A DNA stretch of 64,000 nucleotides, taken from positions 54,427-118,426 of the forward strand of contig CACYYG010000004.1 in assembly GCA_902778535.1 (NCBI GenBank), given 5' to 3'. Each line of letters starts with the position of its first letter. Positions within the stretch are counted from its first letter, which is position 1. The position numbers and the translations under genes are program-made. The notes below the pieces were generated by a model. That model made no database searches, was not told the DNA's origin, and worked only from the letters and a program-made list of their open reading frames with translations. The stretch is from an uncultured Prevotellaceae bacterium (GTDB lineage Bacteria > Bacteroidota > Bacteroidia > Bacteroidales > Bacteroidaceae). Positions 24,726-33,210 of the stretch are shown piece by piece.

Positions 24726-27700
24726 TTGAAATACTTCAGACTTTTACTTGTCTCCCTCTTCCTGCTACTGGGTTTCTTCACTTGTAAGGCTCAGCAGCAA
24801 GTATCACTACGCGGGCACGTGGCCGACAAAGAGAGCCGCATCCCATTGGCCAGCGCCACGCTGCAGCTTTACAAACCTGGTAAGAATGACACCACCTACG
24901 TGGCCGGCGTGCTGGCCGACGTGCAGGGTAACTATACGTTCAGCGGCATTGCTTCCGGCAATTATCTGCTGAAGGCAACATATCTGGGCTACAAAGCAAT
25001 GACAAAAACGGTCAGCGTCAATGGGCAGCGTGCCACCAGCGTCCCCACCCTGCTGATGGAGGCCGAGAGCGTGGTCTTAGACGAAGCCATTGCCATAGCC
25101 AACCTGCCGAAGATGGTCATCAAAGACGACACGGTGGTGTACAACGCCGATGCTTTTCGCGTGCCGGAGGGAAGCGCCATCGAAGCGCTTGTTGAGATGC
25201 TGCCCGGCGCGAAGATTGACGACAACGGCGGAATCTCCATCAACGGCAAGCAGGTGCGCCGCTTCAAACTGGACGGGCGTGACTTCATGACGGGCAACAA
25301 CGACGCTGTGATGAAGAATCTGCCGTCGTATGTAGTAGACAAGGTGAAGGCCTACGATGAGAAGAGCGACCTGAGCCGTGCCACGGGCATTGACGACGGC
25401 AACGACGACTTCGTGCTGGAATTCACCATCAAACGCAACGCCCGCAACGGTCTGCAGGCCAACCCTGACCTGGGCTACGGAACGGATGACCGTTACGGCA
25501 TCCGCCTGACGGCCATGAAACCCTTCGGAGCCGTGCGTTACACCTTCATGGGCAATGCCAACAACGTCAATGACCGTGGCTTCTCAGGGCGTGGAGGCCG
25601 TGGCCGGGGTAACAACAACGGACAGCGCGAATCGAAGACCGGCGCACTGGATGCCAGCTACGAAAGCAAGAGAAAGGAGAACGGAAACCAGCTGCGCACC
25701 AGCGGCCGAGTGACCTGGACGCGCAGTGATGCCGACAACTGGAGCCGCAACGGCTCGGAAAACTTCGTCAATACCCGGGGCGGTGCTTTCTCGAACAGCA
25801 TCAGCCAGAGCTATTCGCGCAACAACAGCTGGACGGGCAACATGAACCTACAGTGGACTATTGACACGCTGACCACACTTTCCTTCCGTCCCAACGTGAG
25901 CTTCTCAACGAGCGACAGCCGCTCCTTCTCAAGCAATGCCTCGTTCAATGCCAATCCCTTTGACTATGTGGACGACGCGCTGAGCGAGCAGAGCATAGCC
26001 TATATGGACGAGCAGGGGCTCATTGTCAACAACCGTCAGGGCAAGTCGCTCAGTCATGGCTCCAACAAAAACCTCAGTACGCAGCTGCAGCTCTACCGAC
26101 GCTTCGGCAACCTCGGGCGCAATGTCGCCCTCAGCGGCAACATCAATTACAGCGACGGCGACAACCGCAATGCCAACCTCTCGGCAGTGCATCTCTATCA
26201 GCAGCTCGACCAATATGGCAACGACTCCACCTATCAGACCAACCGCTATACGCTGTCAGGCAACGATAACTTCAACTACTCCCTGGGAGTCACCTACACG
26301 GAGCCGCTATACACCTTCAAGCCAAAGCCCGAGCCCCAAGACACCATGCCGCAGGCTCGCGGTCCCTTCGGCAATCGCAACCGCAACCGCTCCTTCGGCG
26401 CCCAGGGCATCTTCCTGCAACTGAACTACCGCTACAGCTACAGCCACCAGAAGAACGATCCCGCCACCTACGACTTCCCCGACCTGGGCGAGCCGGCGTT
26501 CCTCGACGTCCTCAACGACTATCAGGAGTGGGCGCGCCTCTTCGGCTATCTCGACAACCCCTACGAGATGTACCTCAGCGACCGCCTCAGCCGCTACAGC
26601 GAGCGCACGGAGTACGGCCATAACATCGACGTACAGCTGCGCATGGTGCGAGAGAAGCTGAACATGAATATCGGCATCAGCGCACAGCCGCAGCGCTCAC
26701 ACTACATACAGCAGTATCTGGGCGTGCCCATCGACACCATACGCACCGTCACCAACTTCTCACCCACCCTCAACCTGCGCTACCGCTTTAACCAGCAGAC
26801 CAATCTGCAGGTGCAGATGCGCGGACAGACGCAGCAGCCCAACATCACACAGCTGTTAGACATCTACGACGACACCAACCCGCTCAACATCTCAATGGGC
26901 AACCCGGGACTGAAACCGTCGTTCACGACTAACTTCAGCACCAACTTCCAGAAGCAGCGCGCACCCACGCTGGTGGAGGACAGCCTCGGATTCCAGATTC
27001 CAAAGGCACAGGCCCACTGGAGCTATAGCTTCAACGCCAGCCTGCGCCGCACCAGCAACTCGATAGGCAATGTGGTGACTTACAACGAGCAGACAGGCGG
27101 ACGCATCACACGCCCTGAGAACATCAACGGCAACTGGGGCATCAACGGAGGCGGCTCGTTCAACATCGGTCTCGACACCCTGAACCGCTGGGATGTCAGC
27201 GGCGGCATCAACGCCAGCTACAACCACCAGATAGGCTATGTGAACCTCAACCGCACGGCCACGCCCGACCGCAATGTGACACACACCTACAACTTCAGGC
27301 CTGACATCTCGCTCAGCTATCGCAACCGCTGGTTCAATTTCTCACTCAACGGCGAGGTGACCTACGCACGCACGGAGAACCGCCTGCAGGCCAGTCGCAA
27401 CCTGACCACGTGGAACTTCCGCTATGGCGGCAACACCCGCATCGACCTGAACCAGCTCAACGGGCGTGCTGCATCCAACGCAACCTACTGGCCCGTACTC
27501 TCCACCGACTTCCACGTCTACAGTAAGCGCGGATATGCCGATGCCACGCTGAACACCAACGAACTGATATGGAATGCGCAGCTGAGCTACAGCTTCCTGC
27601 GGGGCAAGAAGCTTACCGTCATGCTGCAGTGGTATGACATCCTGCACGAACAGACCAACTTCAGCCGTACCGTCAACGCCAACGGATGGCGCGACACCGA

Positions 27701-27890
27701 GGTGAATGCCATCACCAGCTACGCCATGGTGCACATCAGCTATCGGCTGAATCTCTTTGGCGGAAACAACGGTGGCGGACGTGGCGGACGTGGCTTTGGT
27801 GAGCGAGGCTTCGGAGGCGGAGGCCCAGGCGGTCGCGGCTTCGGAGGCGGAGGCCAACGAGGCGGAGGTGGAGGCGGACGAGGCTTTTAG
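24726..27890 (+). CDS. Outer-membrane beta-barrel protein with carboxypeptidase-like N-terminal domain (TonB-receptor-like)
   Basis: 1054-residue outer-membrane protein. It begins at TTG 24726 with a signal peptide (YFRLLLVSLFLLLGFFTCKA). Residues about 25-110 form a carboxypeptidase-D regulatory-like Ig fold (VSLRGHVADKESRIPLASAT, YLGYKAMTKTV). A plug-like region (EALVEMLPGAKIDDNGGISI) precedes a long barrel rich in N, R and aromatic residues, typical of the OMP_b-brl_3 group. The C-terminus is not a normal barrel end but a run of about 45 residues, mostly Gly, Arg and Phe (GGRGFGERGFGGGG repeats). It starts 21 bp after porX and may be co-transcribed. Its cargo is unknown. Confidence 0.85.
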   Translation: MKYFRLLLVSLFLLLGFFTCKAQQQVSLRGHVADKESRIPLASATLQLYKPGKNDTTYVAGVLADVQGNYTFSGIASGNYLLKATYLGYKAMTKTVSVNGQRATSVPTLLMEAESVVLDEAIAIANLPKMVIKDDTVVYNADAFRVPEGSAIEALVEMLPGAKIDDNGGISINGKQVRRFKLDGRDFMTGNNDAVMKNLPSYVVDKVKAYDEKSDLSRATGIDDGNDDFVLEFTIKRNARNGLQANPDLGYGTDDRYGIRLTAMKPFGAVRYTFMGNANNVNDRGFSGRGGRGRGNNNGQRESKTGALDASYESKRKENGNQLRTSGRVTWTRSDADNWSRNGSENFVNTRGGAFSNSISQSYSRNNSWTGNMNLQWTIDTLTTLSFRPNVSFSTSDSRSFSSNASFNANPFDYVDDALSEQSIAYMDEQGLIVNNRQGKSLSHGSNKNLSTQLQLYRRFGNLGRNVALSGNINYSDGDNRNANLSAVHLYQQLDQYGNDSTYQTNRYTLSGNDNFNYSLGVTYTEPLYTFKPKPEPQDTMPQARGPFGNRNRNRSFGAQGIFLQLNYRYSYSHQKNDPATYDFPDLGEPAFLDVLNDYQEWARLFGYLDNPYEMYLSDRLSRYSERTEYGHNIDVQLRMVREKLNMNIGISAQPQRSHYIQQYLGVPIDTIRTVTNFSPTLNLRYRFNQQTNLQVQMRGQTQQPNITQLLDIYDDTNPLNISMGNPGLKPSFTTNFSTNFQKQRAPTLVEDSLGFQIPKAQAHWSYSFNASLRRTSNSIGNVVTYNEQTGGRITRPENINGNWGINGGGSFNIGLDTLNRWDVSGGINASYNHQIGYVNLNRTATPDRNVTHTYNFRPDISLSYRNRWFNFSLNGEVTYARTENRLQASRNLTTWNFRYGGNTRIDLNQLNGRAASNATYWPVLSTDFHVYSKRGYADATLNTNELIWNAQLSYSFLRGKKLTVMLQWYDILHEQTNFSRTVNANGWRDTEVNAITSYAMVHISYRLNLFGGNNGGGRGGRGFGERGFGGGGPGGRGFGGGGQRGGGGGGRGF

Positions 27891-28009
27891 GCACAAAGTT
27901 TTTCTGCCAGCAGATGATGGACTAGCCGAGCGGTGACGCTGATCAACGTTGCAGGCAGAAAGAAACTCTATATGTTGTTCAGGCAAAAATAAAGCTTTGT
28001 GATAAAACA

Positions 28010-28092
28010 GTAACCACGTGGGTTACTGCCTGTAACCACGCGGGTTACTGTTAGTAACCACGTGGGTTACTGTTAGTAACCCGCCTGGTTAC
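28010..28092. repeat. Four-unit, 22-bp-period array of GTAACC palindromes
   Basis: Units GTAACCACGTGGGTTAC (28010-28026), GTAACCACGCGGGTTAC (28032), GTAACCACGTGGGTTAC (28054) and GTAACCCGCCTGGTTAC (28076-28092) start exactly 22 bp apart, with 5-bp spacers. Each is an imperfect palindrome GTAACC-N5-GGTTAC. The array lies downstream of the barrel gene, just before a bidirectional terminator. The same unit recurs at 63029-63089. Confidence 0.95.
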
Positions 28093-28103
28093 AAAAAAAA
28101 GCA

Positions 28104-28130
28104 AAGCCCCCGGAATGCGGGGGCTTATTT
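28104..28130. terminator. Bidirectional terminator between convergent outer-membrane genes
   Basis: Stem AAGCCCCCG (28104-28112) with CGGGGGCTT (28118-28126), loop GAATG. It has an A8 run on the left (28093-28100) and TTATTTT on the right, so it can stop transcripts from both sides. Confidence 0.85.
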
Positions 28131-28159
28131 TCGTATAAACAGAAAAGTTCGGAGTTAAC

Positions 28160-28846
28160 TTAGAGCTTGAACTTGTAGCCAAGTGTGAGGGCTGCCTGGA
28201 AGTTCTGATAGTCCTTGCCGTCGGGGGTTTCGTTCTTGTTGACCTTGGTCAGGCCGATGTTGAAGCGGAGGTCGATGACGATGGGGAACTTGAACTCATA
28301 GCTGAGGCCGATGGGAATGGCGATGTCGAACTTATTGAAGTCATCCTTGACGCTGCGTTCTTCCGCCAGCGTATAGTCCGTGCCGTTCTGGGAATACTTA
28401 GTCCTTGAATAGAAGTCGGCATCGACGAGGAATCCTAACTGCAGACCTGTCTTGAGTGCAAAGCCTTTCAGCACATACCAGTTGAGTGTGACGGGAATGT
28501 TGATGTAGTCGGTCTTCCAGGCTAACTCCTTCACTTCATACTTGATGTTGTCGGAGGTATAGTCGAAGGATTTCCATCCCGTTCCGGCGCCTGAATAGTT
28601 GAGGCCTGCGGCAATGCCGAGGCGATTGCTGAGGTAATACTCTATATCAATGCCTGTGAAATTGCCTTCTGTGGCATCGGCTTCAACCGTATGCCCGTTC
28701 ACGGACATGTCGGGGGCATTGACAAACTCCGATCCCGTTCCGCCCAAACGGGGCTGCAGGGTGATGGTACCGGGTTCAAAACGTGTCTGTGCGCTGGCAG
28801 TCAGCGCGGCCACTGTCATAGCGGCCATCAAAAAAAACTTCTTCAT
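28160..28846 (-). CDS. Porin-family outer-membrane beta-barrel protein
   Basis: 228 residues with signal peptide MKKFFLMAAMTVAALTASAQ. ATG 28846 is chosen over an upstream in-frame start at 28882 because it begins the signal peptide and lies downstream of the promoter at 28891. The mature part alternates hydrophobic and polar residues in short strands (YYLSNRLGIAAGLNYSGAG, FALKTGLQLGFLVDADFYSR, IGLSYEFKFPIVIDLRFNIG) and ends in LTLGYKFKL, as expected for a small PF13568-type barrel. Function unknown beyond an outer-membrane location. Confidence 0.85.
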   Translation of the reverse strand: MKKFFLMAAMTVAALTASAQTRFEPGTITLQPRLGGTGSEFVNAPDMSVNGHTVEADATEGNFTGIDIEYYLSNRLGIAAGLNYSGAGTGWKSFDYTSDNIKYEVKELAWKTDYINIPVTLNWYVLKGFALKTGLQLGFLVDADFYSRTKYSQNGTDYTLAEERSVKDDFNKFDIAIPIGLSYEFKFPIVIDLRFNIGLTKVNKNETPDGKDYQNFQAALTLGYKFKL

Positions 28847-28890
28847 AGTGTTTTCAAAATTATTGATTGATAATATCAGCAATAATGATG

Positions 28891-28921
28891 CAAAGATAAC
28901 ACTTTTTTTAATAACGCCAAA
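28891..28921 (-). promoter_or_regulatory. Promoter of the porin-family gene
   Basis: On the minus strand, TTTG (28918-28921) and TATCTTTG (28891-28898) are 19 bp apart, an ideal Bacteroidetes promoter. The predicted transcript start is near 28884. Confidence 0.8.
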
Positions 28922-29092
28922 GAATTTAACGGTTTTATTATCACTACCCCTTCTACCCTATCCTTCCCTACCCTTCCACTAAAAGGGGTGGTGGCTGTTC
29001 AATCATGAAAATGTCGGCAAAATGACACTCCTGTTGCTGCTTTTTTCAAAGAAAAAAAGTGATAATATGAAATGAGTATTAAAATAAATGTG

Positions 29093-29100
29093 TATCTTTG
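29093..29100 (+). promoter_or_regulatory. -7 promoter element for the B3/B4-domain gene
   Basis: TATCTTTG, 55 bp before the predicted start at 29155. No -33 TTTG at the proper distance. This is the main signal in the 308-bp gap between the porin and B3/B4 genes, apart from the porin promoter and an octamer repeat. Confidence 0.6.
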
Positions 29101-29109
29101 CACCATCGG

Positions 29110-29160
29110 AGAAAAATTGAAGAATTGAAGAATTAAAAATTAAAAACTGAAAGATTGAAG
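29110..29160. repeat. 7-8 bp tandem repeat containing a start codon
   Basis: Units GAAAAATT, GAAGAATT, GAAGAATT, AAAAATT, AAAAACT, GAAAGATT, GAAG run head to tail. The predicted TTG start of the next gene (29155-29157) lies in the last unit. Confidence 0.8.
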
Positions 29161-29829
29161 AAAGTCATCGTATCGGATGAGATAGCAGAGGTGTGCCCTG
29201 AGTTTGTCGGAGCATGCTTGGAAGCATACGTGGTGAACAGCCCGTACAGCGAGCCGCTGTGGAAGGAGATTCACGAACTGGAGGAGCAGCTTCGCCAGCA
29301 TCTGACCACCGAGAGCGTGAAGGAGCTGCCCTCGATAGCCGCCACACGTGCCATCTACAAGAAATGCGGGAAAGACCCCTCGCGCTATCGTCCCGCCAGC
29401 GAGCAGCTCATCCGGCGTATGCTGCAGGGCAAGGAGCTGTACCAGATTGACACGCTGGTCGACCTTATCAATCTGGCCAGCATTGCCTACGGTTACAGCA
29501 TCGGCGGCTTCGATGCCGACAAGTTTATGGGCAACACGCTGACGCTGGGCATCGGATGCGAAGGCGAGCCCTACGAGGGCATTGGCCGGGGGATGCTGAA
29601 CATTGCCGGCCTGCCCGTCTATCGCGATGCGCAGGGCGGTGTGGGCACACCCACCAGCGACAACGAGCGCACAAAAATCACCATGCAAACCACTCACCTC
29701 GTGGTGCTCATCAACGGCTATGACGGCAACGAGCAGCGTGTCGTAGACAACGCCTGCTACATTCAGCAGCTGCTGCGTCAGTATGCACAGAGCGACGGCG
29801 GCACGATTACTGTTTACAGAAGAAACTAA
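29155..29829 (+). CDS. B3/B4 tRNA-binding-domain protein
   Basis: 224-residue soluble protein resembling the B3/B4 domain of phenylalanyl-tRNA synthetase beta chain as a free-standing unit. Typical segments are SIAATRAIYKKCGKDPSRYRP, ASEQLIRRMLQGKELYQID and LVDLINLASIAYGYSIGGFD. The central part matches the conserved substrate-facing surface of the family. In PheT this domain edits misacylated tRNA, but the free forms have no settled function. The start is a TTG at 29155 inside a tandem repeat, giving KKVIVSDEIAEVCPEF at the N-terminus. No ATG lies in a better place. Confidence 0.85.
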   Translation: MKKVIVSDEIAEVCPEFVGACLEAYVVNSPYSEPLWKEIHELEEQLRQHLTTESVKELPSIAATRAIYKKCGKDPSRYRPASEQLIRRMLQGKELYQIDTLVDLINLASIAYGYSIGGFDADKFMGNTLTLGIGCEGEPYEGIGRGMLNIAGLPVYRDAQGGVGTPTSDNERTKITMQTTHLVVLINGYDGNEQRVVDNACYIQQLLRQYAQSDGGTITVYRRN

Positions 29830-29852
29830 CAACTCAAATAAAGAAAAAGACC

Positions 29853-30953
29853 ATGAAAAAAAGTAAGTTTGTGCTGTTACTTGCAGCTTTGTTTGTGATT
29901 TTCGCCGTTACCGCATGCGACGGCAAGAAAAGCAAGAAGGAGAAGGACGACACCGAAGAGGTGGAGGACTCAGAAGACTCTGAGAAGAACGCCTACCTCA
30001 CTCAGGACTTGGCCACCTTCGACCTGCGCGGACAGGTCGTGGCCGTGAAGTACACAGGCGACCAACATACGGAGCCCGTCACCGTGTTGTTCGAGGAGGA
30101 CGGCTCGCTGAAGGGCATCTACAAGTTTGACGTCGAGGGCAACATTGACGAGGCCACCGTCTATCCCGATGCAGAAGACCGCATAGAGACTATCGCCTTC
30201 CCGACAGAAGAGCCGTGGGTCACCACCCTTTTATATGACGACAACTCGATGTTGCCTGTCTCTGACATTGGCAACAACCAGATGGGCAACGGCACATGTC
30301 GTATGTACGAAAGAGACGAAGACGGCAACATCGTGAAGACTACCTTCGAGGAGACCGTTCACGGTGGCGTGGTGGAGGACAACGACCCCTACTCCGTCGA
30401 GCTCAGCGACATCGACGAGCACGGCAACTGGCGCCGCGTCACCTTCAAACACGGCGACTACAGCCATTTCCTAAAGCGCACCATCGTCTACAAGGGCGAA
30501 GAGAACATCTTAGCCGATGAAGTGGAAGAGGCAACGGGCGCCCTCGCCATGCAGGACTTCAACGACGGTAAACTCAACCTGGAAATAGCTGACTTCATCA
30601 CCGACATGTACGAGAACCAGCGCTACAACGACTATGACTTCCTCGAAGCCCACTGCACCAAGCGCCTGCTCAAGTATCTCCGCGAACAGTATGAATACGA
30701 CGGCGAAGGCTATGCCGTCTGGCTCTTCCGCACCAGCTCACAGGACGGAAAGCCCGGCGCTGAGAATACCAAAGACAAGGTCCTTAGCATTGACAAGGAA
30801 AGCGACGACTGGTATCGCTACAAGTTCACCGACGGCGGCTGGCGTGGCGAGAACAAACTCAACATCTACTTTGACGAAGACGGCAAGGTAATGATGAATG
30901 CCGTGGAGTGCATCTACGACGAGGCAAGAGAAGCTTACGACAATAACCAATAA
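29853..30953 (+). CDS. Secreted lipoprotein of unknown function
   Basis: 366 residues with a lipoprotein signal: MKKSKFVLLLAALFVIFAVTAC, cleavage before Cys22. The lipidated N-terminus is followed by a Lys/Glu/Asp-rich tether (KKSKKEKDDTEEVEDSEDSE), then a domain with repeated GxLKGIY, EDGNIVKTTFE and DEHGNWRRVTF strands. These resemble short YD-like beta repeats. The C-terminal third (NQRYNDYDFLEAHCTKRLLK...) looks like an alpha/beta domain. I do not recognise a named family. It lies 23 bp after the B3/B4 gene and 23 bp before the endonuclease gene. Confidence 0.75.
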   Translation: MKKSKFVLLLAALFVIFAVTACDGKKSKKEKDDTEEVEDSEDSEKNAYLTQDLATFDLRGQVVAVKYTGDQHTEPVTVLFEEDGSLKGIYKFDVEGNIDEATVYPDAEDRIETIAFPTEEPWVTTLLYDDNSMLPVSDIGNNQMGNGTCRMYERDEDGNIVKTTFEETVHGGVVEDNDPYSVELSDIDEHGNWRRVTFKHGDYSHFLKRTIVYKGEENILADEVEEATGALAMQDFNDGKLNLEIADFITDMYENQRYNDYDFLEAHCTKRLLKYLREQYEYDGEGYAVWLFRTSSQDGKPGAENTKDKVLSIDKESDDWYRYKFTDGGWRGENKLNIYFDEDGKVMMNAVECIYDEAREAYDNNQ

Positions 30954-30976
30954 ACGTTAACCAATAAAAAACAACC

Positions 30977-33076
30977 ATGAAACATTTCACCTATAAACGC
31001 ATTGCATTGCCCCTGCTGCTGATGACTCTGTTCAGCGGTATGGTGTGGGCACAAATTCCCGACGGCTACTACGACAGTGCCGAGGGAAAGACAGGGCAGG
31101 AACTGAGAATGGCCCTGCACAACATCATCAAGAACCACAAGTCGAGGGGCTACAGCTCGCTGGACGACTACTACGGCTACACCGACCTGGATGAGAACAA
31201 CAAGATTATCGATATCTACTCCAATCAGCACTACACGCTCAATCAGACTGGCGGCTCGGGCAGTTCGGAGGGCAACGGATGGAACAAGGAGCACACATGG
31301 CCGCAGAGCTGGTTTGGCAGCGGCACGCCGAAGTCGGACATCTTCCACGTCTACCCTACCGATGCCAAAGTCAACAACATGCGCAGCAACTATCCCTACG
31401 CTGAGGTGAAAAACGTCACGTTCACCTCGTCAAACGGATGCAAGCTGGGCACAAGCAAGACGGAAGGCTATTCAGGAAAGGCCTTTGAGCCTACCGACCA
31501 GTACAAGGGCGACATTGCTCGTACCTATTTCTATATGACAACCCGCTACTACACCGAAGACGGCAGCTGGAAGACGAGCCCCATGACCAACAAGTGCGAG
31601 ATTGAGCCCTGGGCCATGAAGATGCTGCTGGAATGGCACAAGAAGGATCCCGTCAGCCAGAAAGAGATAGACCGCAACAATGCCATCTACAACTTCGTGC
31701 AATACAACCGCAACCCCTTCATCGACCATCCCGAATATGCCGAGATGATTTGGGGCGACAACGTTCCCGCTGAAGACTACTACGACATTACCTGCACCAC
31801 TGGCCTGATGCACGGCAGTATCACCGCTCCCAGCAAGGCCGCCAAGGGCAGCACCGTCACCATCTACGCCCACCCCGATGCCGGATACATGGTTGACACC
31901 TGGAGCGCATGGAAGACCGACGACCCCGCCACCACCGTCAGCGTCAGCACCAGCGGCACTTTCACAATGCCTGAGTATGCCGTCACACTCAGCGCCACCT
32001 TCAAGGAAGGCTCAGCTATGGGCGACTTCGCTAAAGTCACCAGCAACCTTACCGACTGGAGCGGCACCTACCTCATCGTCTATGAGGATGAGAACGGCAG
32101 GGGCATGGCTTTCGACGGCTCACTCGAAAAGCTTGATGCAGTTGGCGACGCCATAGCCGTAGACATCGAAAACGGCATTATTGCTGCCGACGACGAAACC
32201 ATCGCCGCCACCTTTACCATTGAGCCCGTCATGGATGCCGACGGCTACGTCATCTGCTCATCCAGCGGCAAGTTCATCGGCCTTGCATCCAGCTCATCCA
32301 ACGGAATGGACGAGAGCGCCACACCGCTCATCAACACCATATCCTTCAACGGCAACGACATCGACATAGTAGGCACTGGAGGCGCACACCTGCGCTACAA
32401 CAACGCCGATAACCAGAAGCGCTTCCGCTACTACAAGGCTAGCACCTACACAGCACAGAAGCCCATCCAGCTCTACAGGCTGAGCGCTGCAGAAGTTCCC
32501 GCCATCACCATTACTTACCACAACGGCAATGAGACCTACACTCAGACCGTAAACAGTGGCGAGGCCACAAACCTCACGCCCTGTACCTTCACCCGCAGCG
32601 GCTACGAGTTCTACGGATGGAACACCGATGTGAATGGCGACGGACTGTATTATGAGGACTGCGCCAACGTTACTCTGGAGGTCAATATCGACCTCTACGC
32701 TCAGTGGGACAAGCTCTACACCGTCACACTGCAGCAGGAAGGCGACGGCACTGTGGAGATTACGCCCACCGAGGCCACTGAGGAAACCATCATCACCGTG
32801 ACCGCTACGCCTGCCGACGGCTTCGAACTGGATGCCATTACCGTAACCGACGACAACGGCAACACCACCGAACTGGATGGCGATGAGTTCGAAATGCCCG
32901 CCAGCAACGTCATCGTCAAGGTGGTCTTCGATTTGCCCATAACAGGCATTATCGACAATTATTTCCGTGAAATGATAACCGATAAACGCTACCACGACCT
33001 GCAGGGACGCCAAGTCCTCACACCAGTTAGGAAAGGCGTTTACATCCGCAACGGGAAAAAAGTCGTGATTAAGTAA
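30977..33076 (+). CDS. Secreted endonuclease I family protein with InlB-type repeats and T9SS-like tail
   Basis: 699-residue secreted nuclease. Signal peptide to about residue 26 (FSGMVWAQ). The Endonuclease_1 domain has the beta-beta-alpha-metal motif NGWNKEHTWPQSWF, the second motif NNMRSNYPYAEV and a C-terminal helix with NKCEIEPWAMKMLLEWHKKD. After it come an InlB-like beta segment (AHPDAGYMVDTWSAW), a lectin-like stretch, a Listeria-Bacteroides repeat (FTRSGYEFYGWNTD...LYAQWD) and another InlB-like part (TATPADGFELDAITV). It ends DLQGRQVLTPVRKGVYIRNG then KKVVIK, the Prevotella-type T9SS tail. Likely role: degrading extracellular DNA or RNA for nutrients or in biofilm. Confidence 0.88.
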   Translation: MKHFTYKRIALPLLLMTLFSGMVWAQIPDGYYDSAEGKTGQELRMALHNIIKNHKSRGYSSLDDYYGYTDLDENNKIIDIYSNQHYTLNQTGGSGSSEGNGWNKEHTWPQSWFGSGTPKSDIFHVYPTDAKVNNMRSNYPYAEVKNVTFTSSNGCKLGTSKTEGYSGKAFEPTDQYKGDIARTYFYMTTRYYTEDGSWKTSPMTNKCEIEPWAMKMLLEWHKKDPVSQKEIDRNNAIYNFVQYNRNPFIDHPEYAEMIWGDNVPAEDYYDITCTTGLMHGSITAPSKAAKGSTVTIYAHPDAGYMVDTWSAWKTDDPATTVSVSTSGTFTMPEYAVTLSATFKEGSAMGDFAKVTSNLTDWSGTYLIVYEDENGRGMAFDGSLEKLDAVGDAIAVDIENGIIAADDETIAATFTIEPVMDADGYVICSSSGKFIGLASSSSNGMDESATPLINTISFNGNDIDIVGTGGAHLRYNNADNQKRFRYYKASTYTAQKPIQLYRLSAAEVPAITITYHNGNETYTQTVNSGEATNLTPCTFTRSGYEFYGWNTDVNGDGLYYEDCANVTLEVNIDLYAQWDKLYTVTLQQEGDGTVEITPTEATEETIITVTATPADGFELDAITVTDDNGNTTELDGDEFEMPASNVIVKVVFDLPITGIIDNYFREMITDKRYHDLQGRQVLTPVRKGVYIRNGKKVVIK

Positions 33077-33091
33077 CCAACAAAAAAAACA

Positions 33092-33149
33092 ATTCATCAT
33101 GATGGCACTGATGCTCCTTTTTGGAGGAGCCAGTGCCTTCATGGATGAA
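33092..33149. terminator. Large hairpin after the endonuclease gene
   Basis: Imperfect stem of about 25 bp: outer arms TTCATCATGA and TCATGGATGAA, then GGCACTG (33104-33110) with CAGTGCC (33131-33137), and GCTCC with GGAGC nearer the loop. No long T-run follows, so it may slow RNA decay or terminate transcription weakly. Confidence 0.55.
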
Positions 33150-33182
33150 TAACACTTCATAAAACGCAGGTTTTAATCATTC

Positions 33183-33190
33183 TATTTTTG
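33183..33190 (+). promoter_or_regulatory. -7 promoter element for the EEP-family gene
   Basis: TATTTTTG ending 20 bp before the ATG at 33211. The predicted transcript start near 33197 leaves a 14-nt leader. The -33 region has no clear TTTG. Confidence 0.55.
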
Positions 33191-33210
33191 TAATAATTAA
33201 AAAAAACGCT

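Noticed and set aside
33100-33154. 17-codon frame (MMALMLLFGG...)
   Set aside because: It is encoded entirely by the hairpin and lacks a ribosome binding site.
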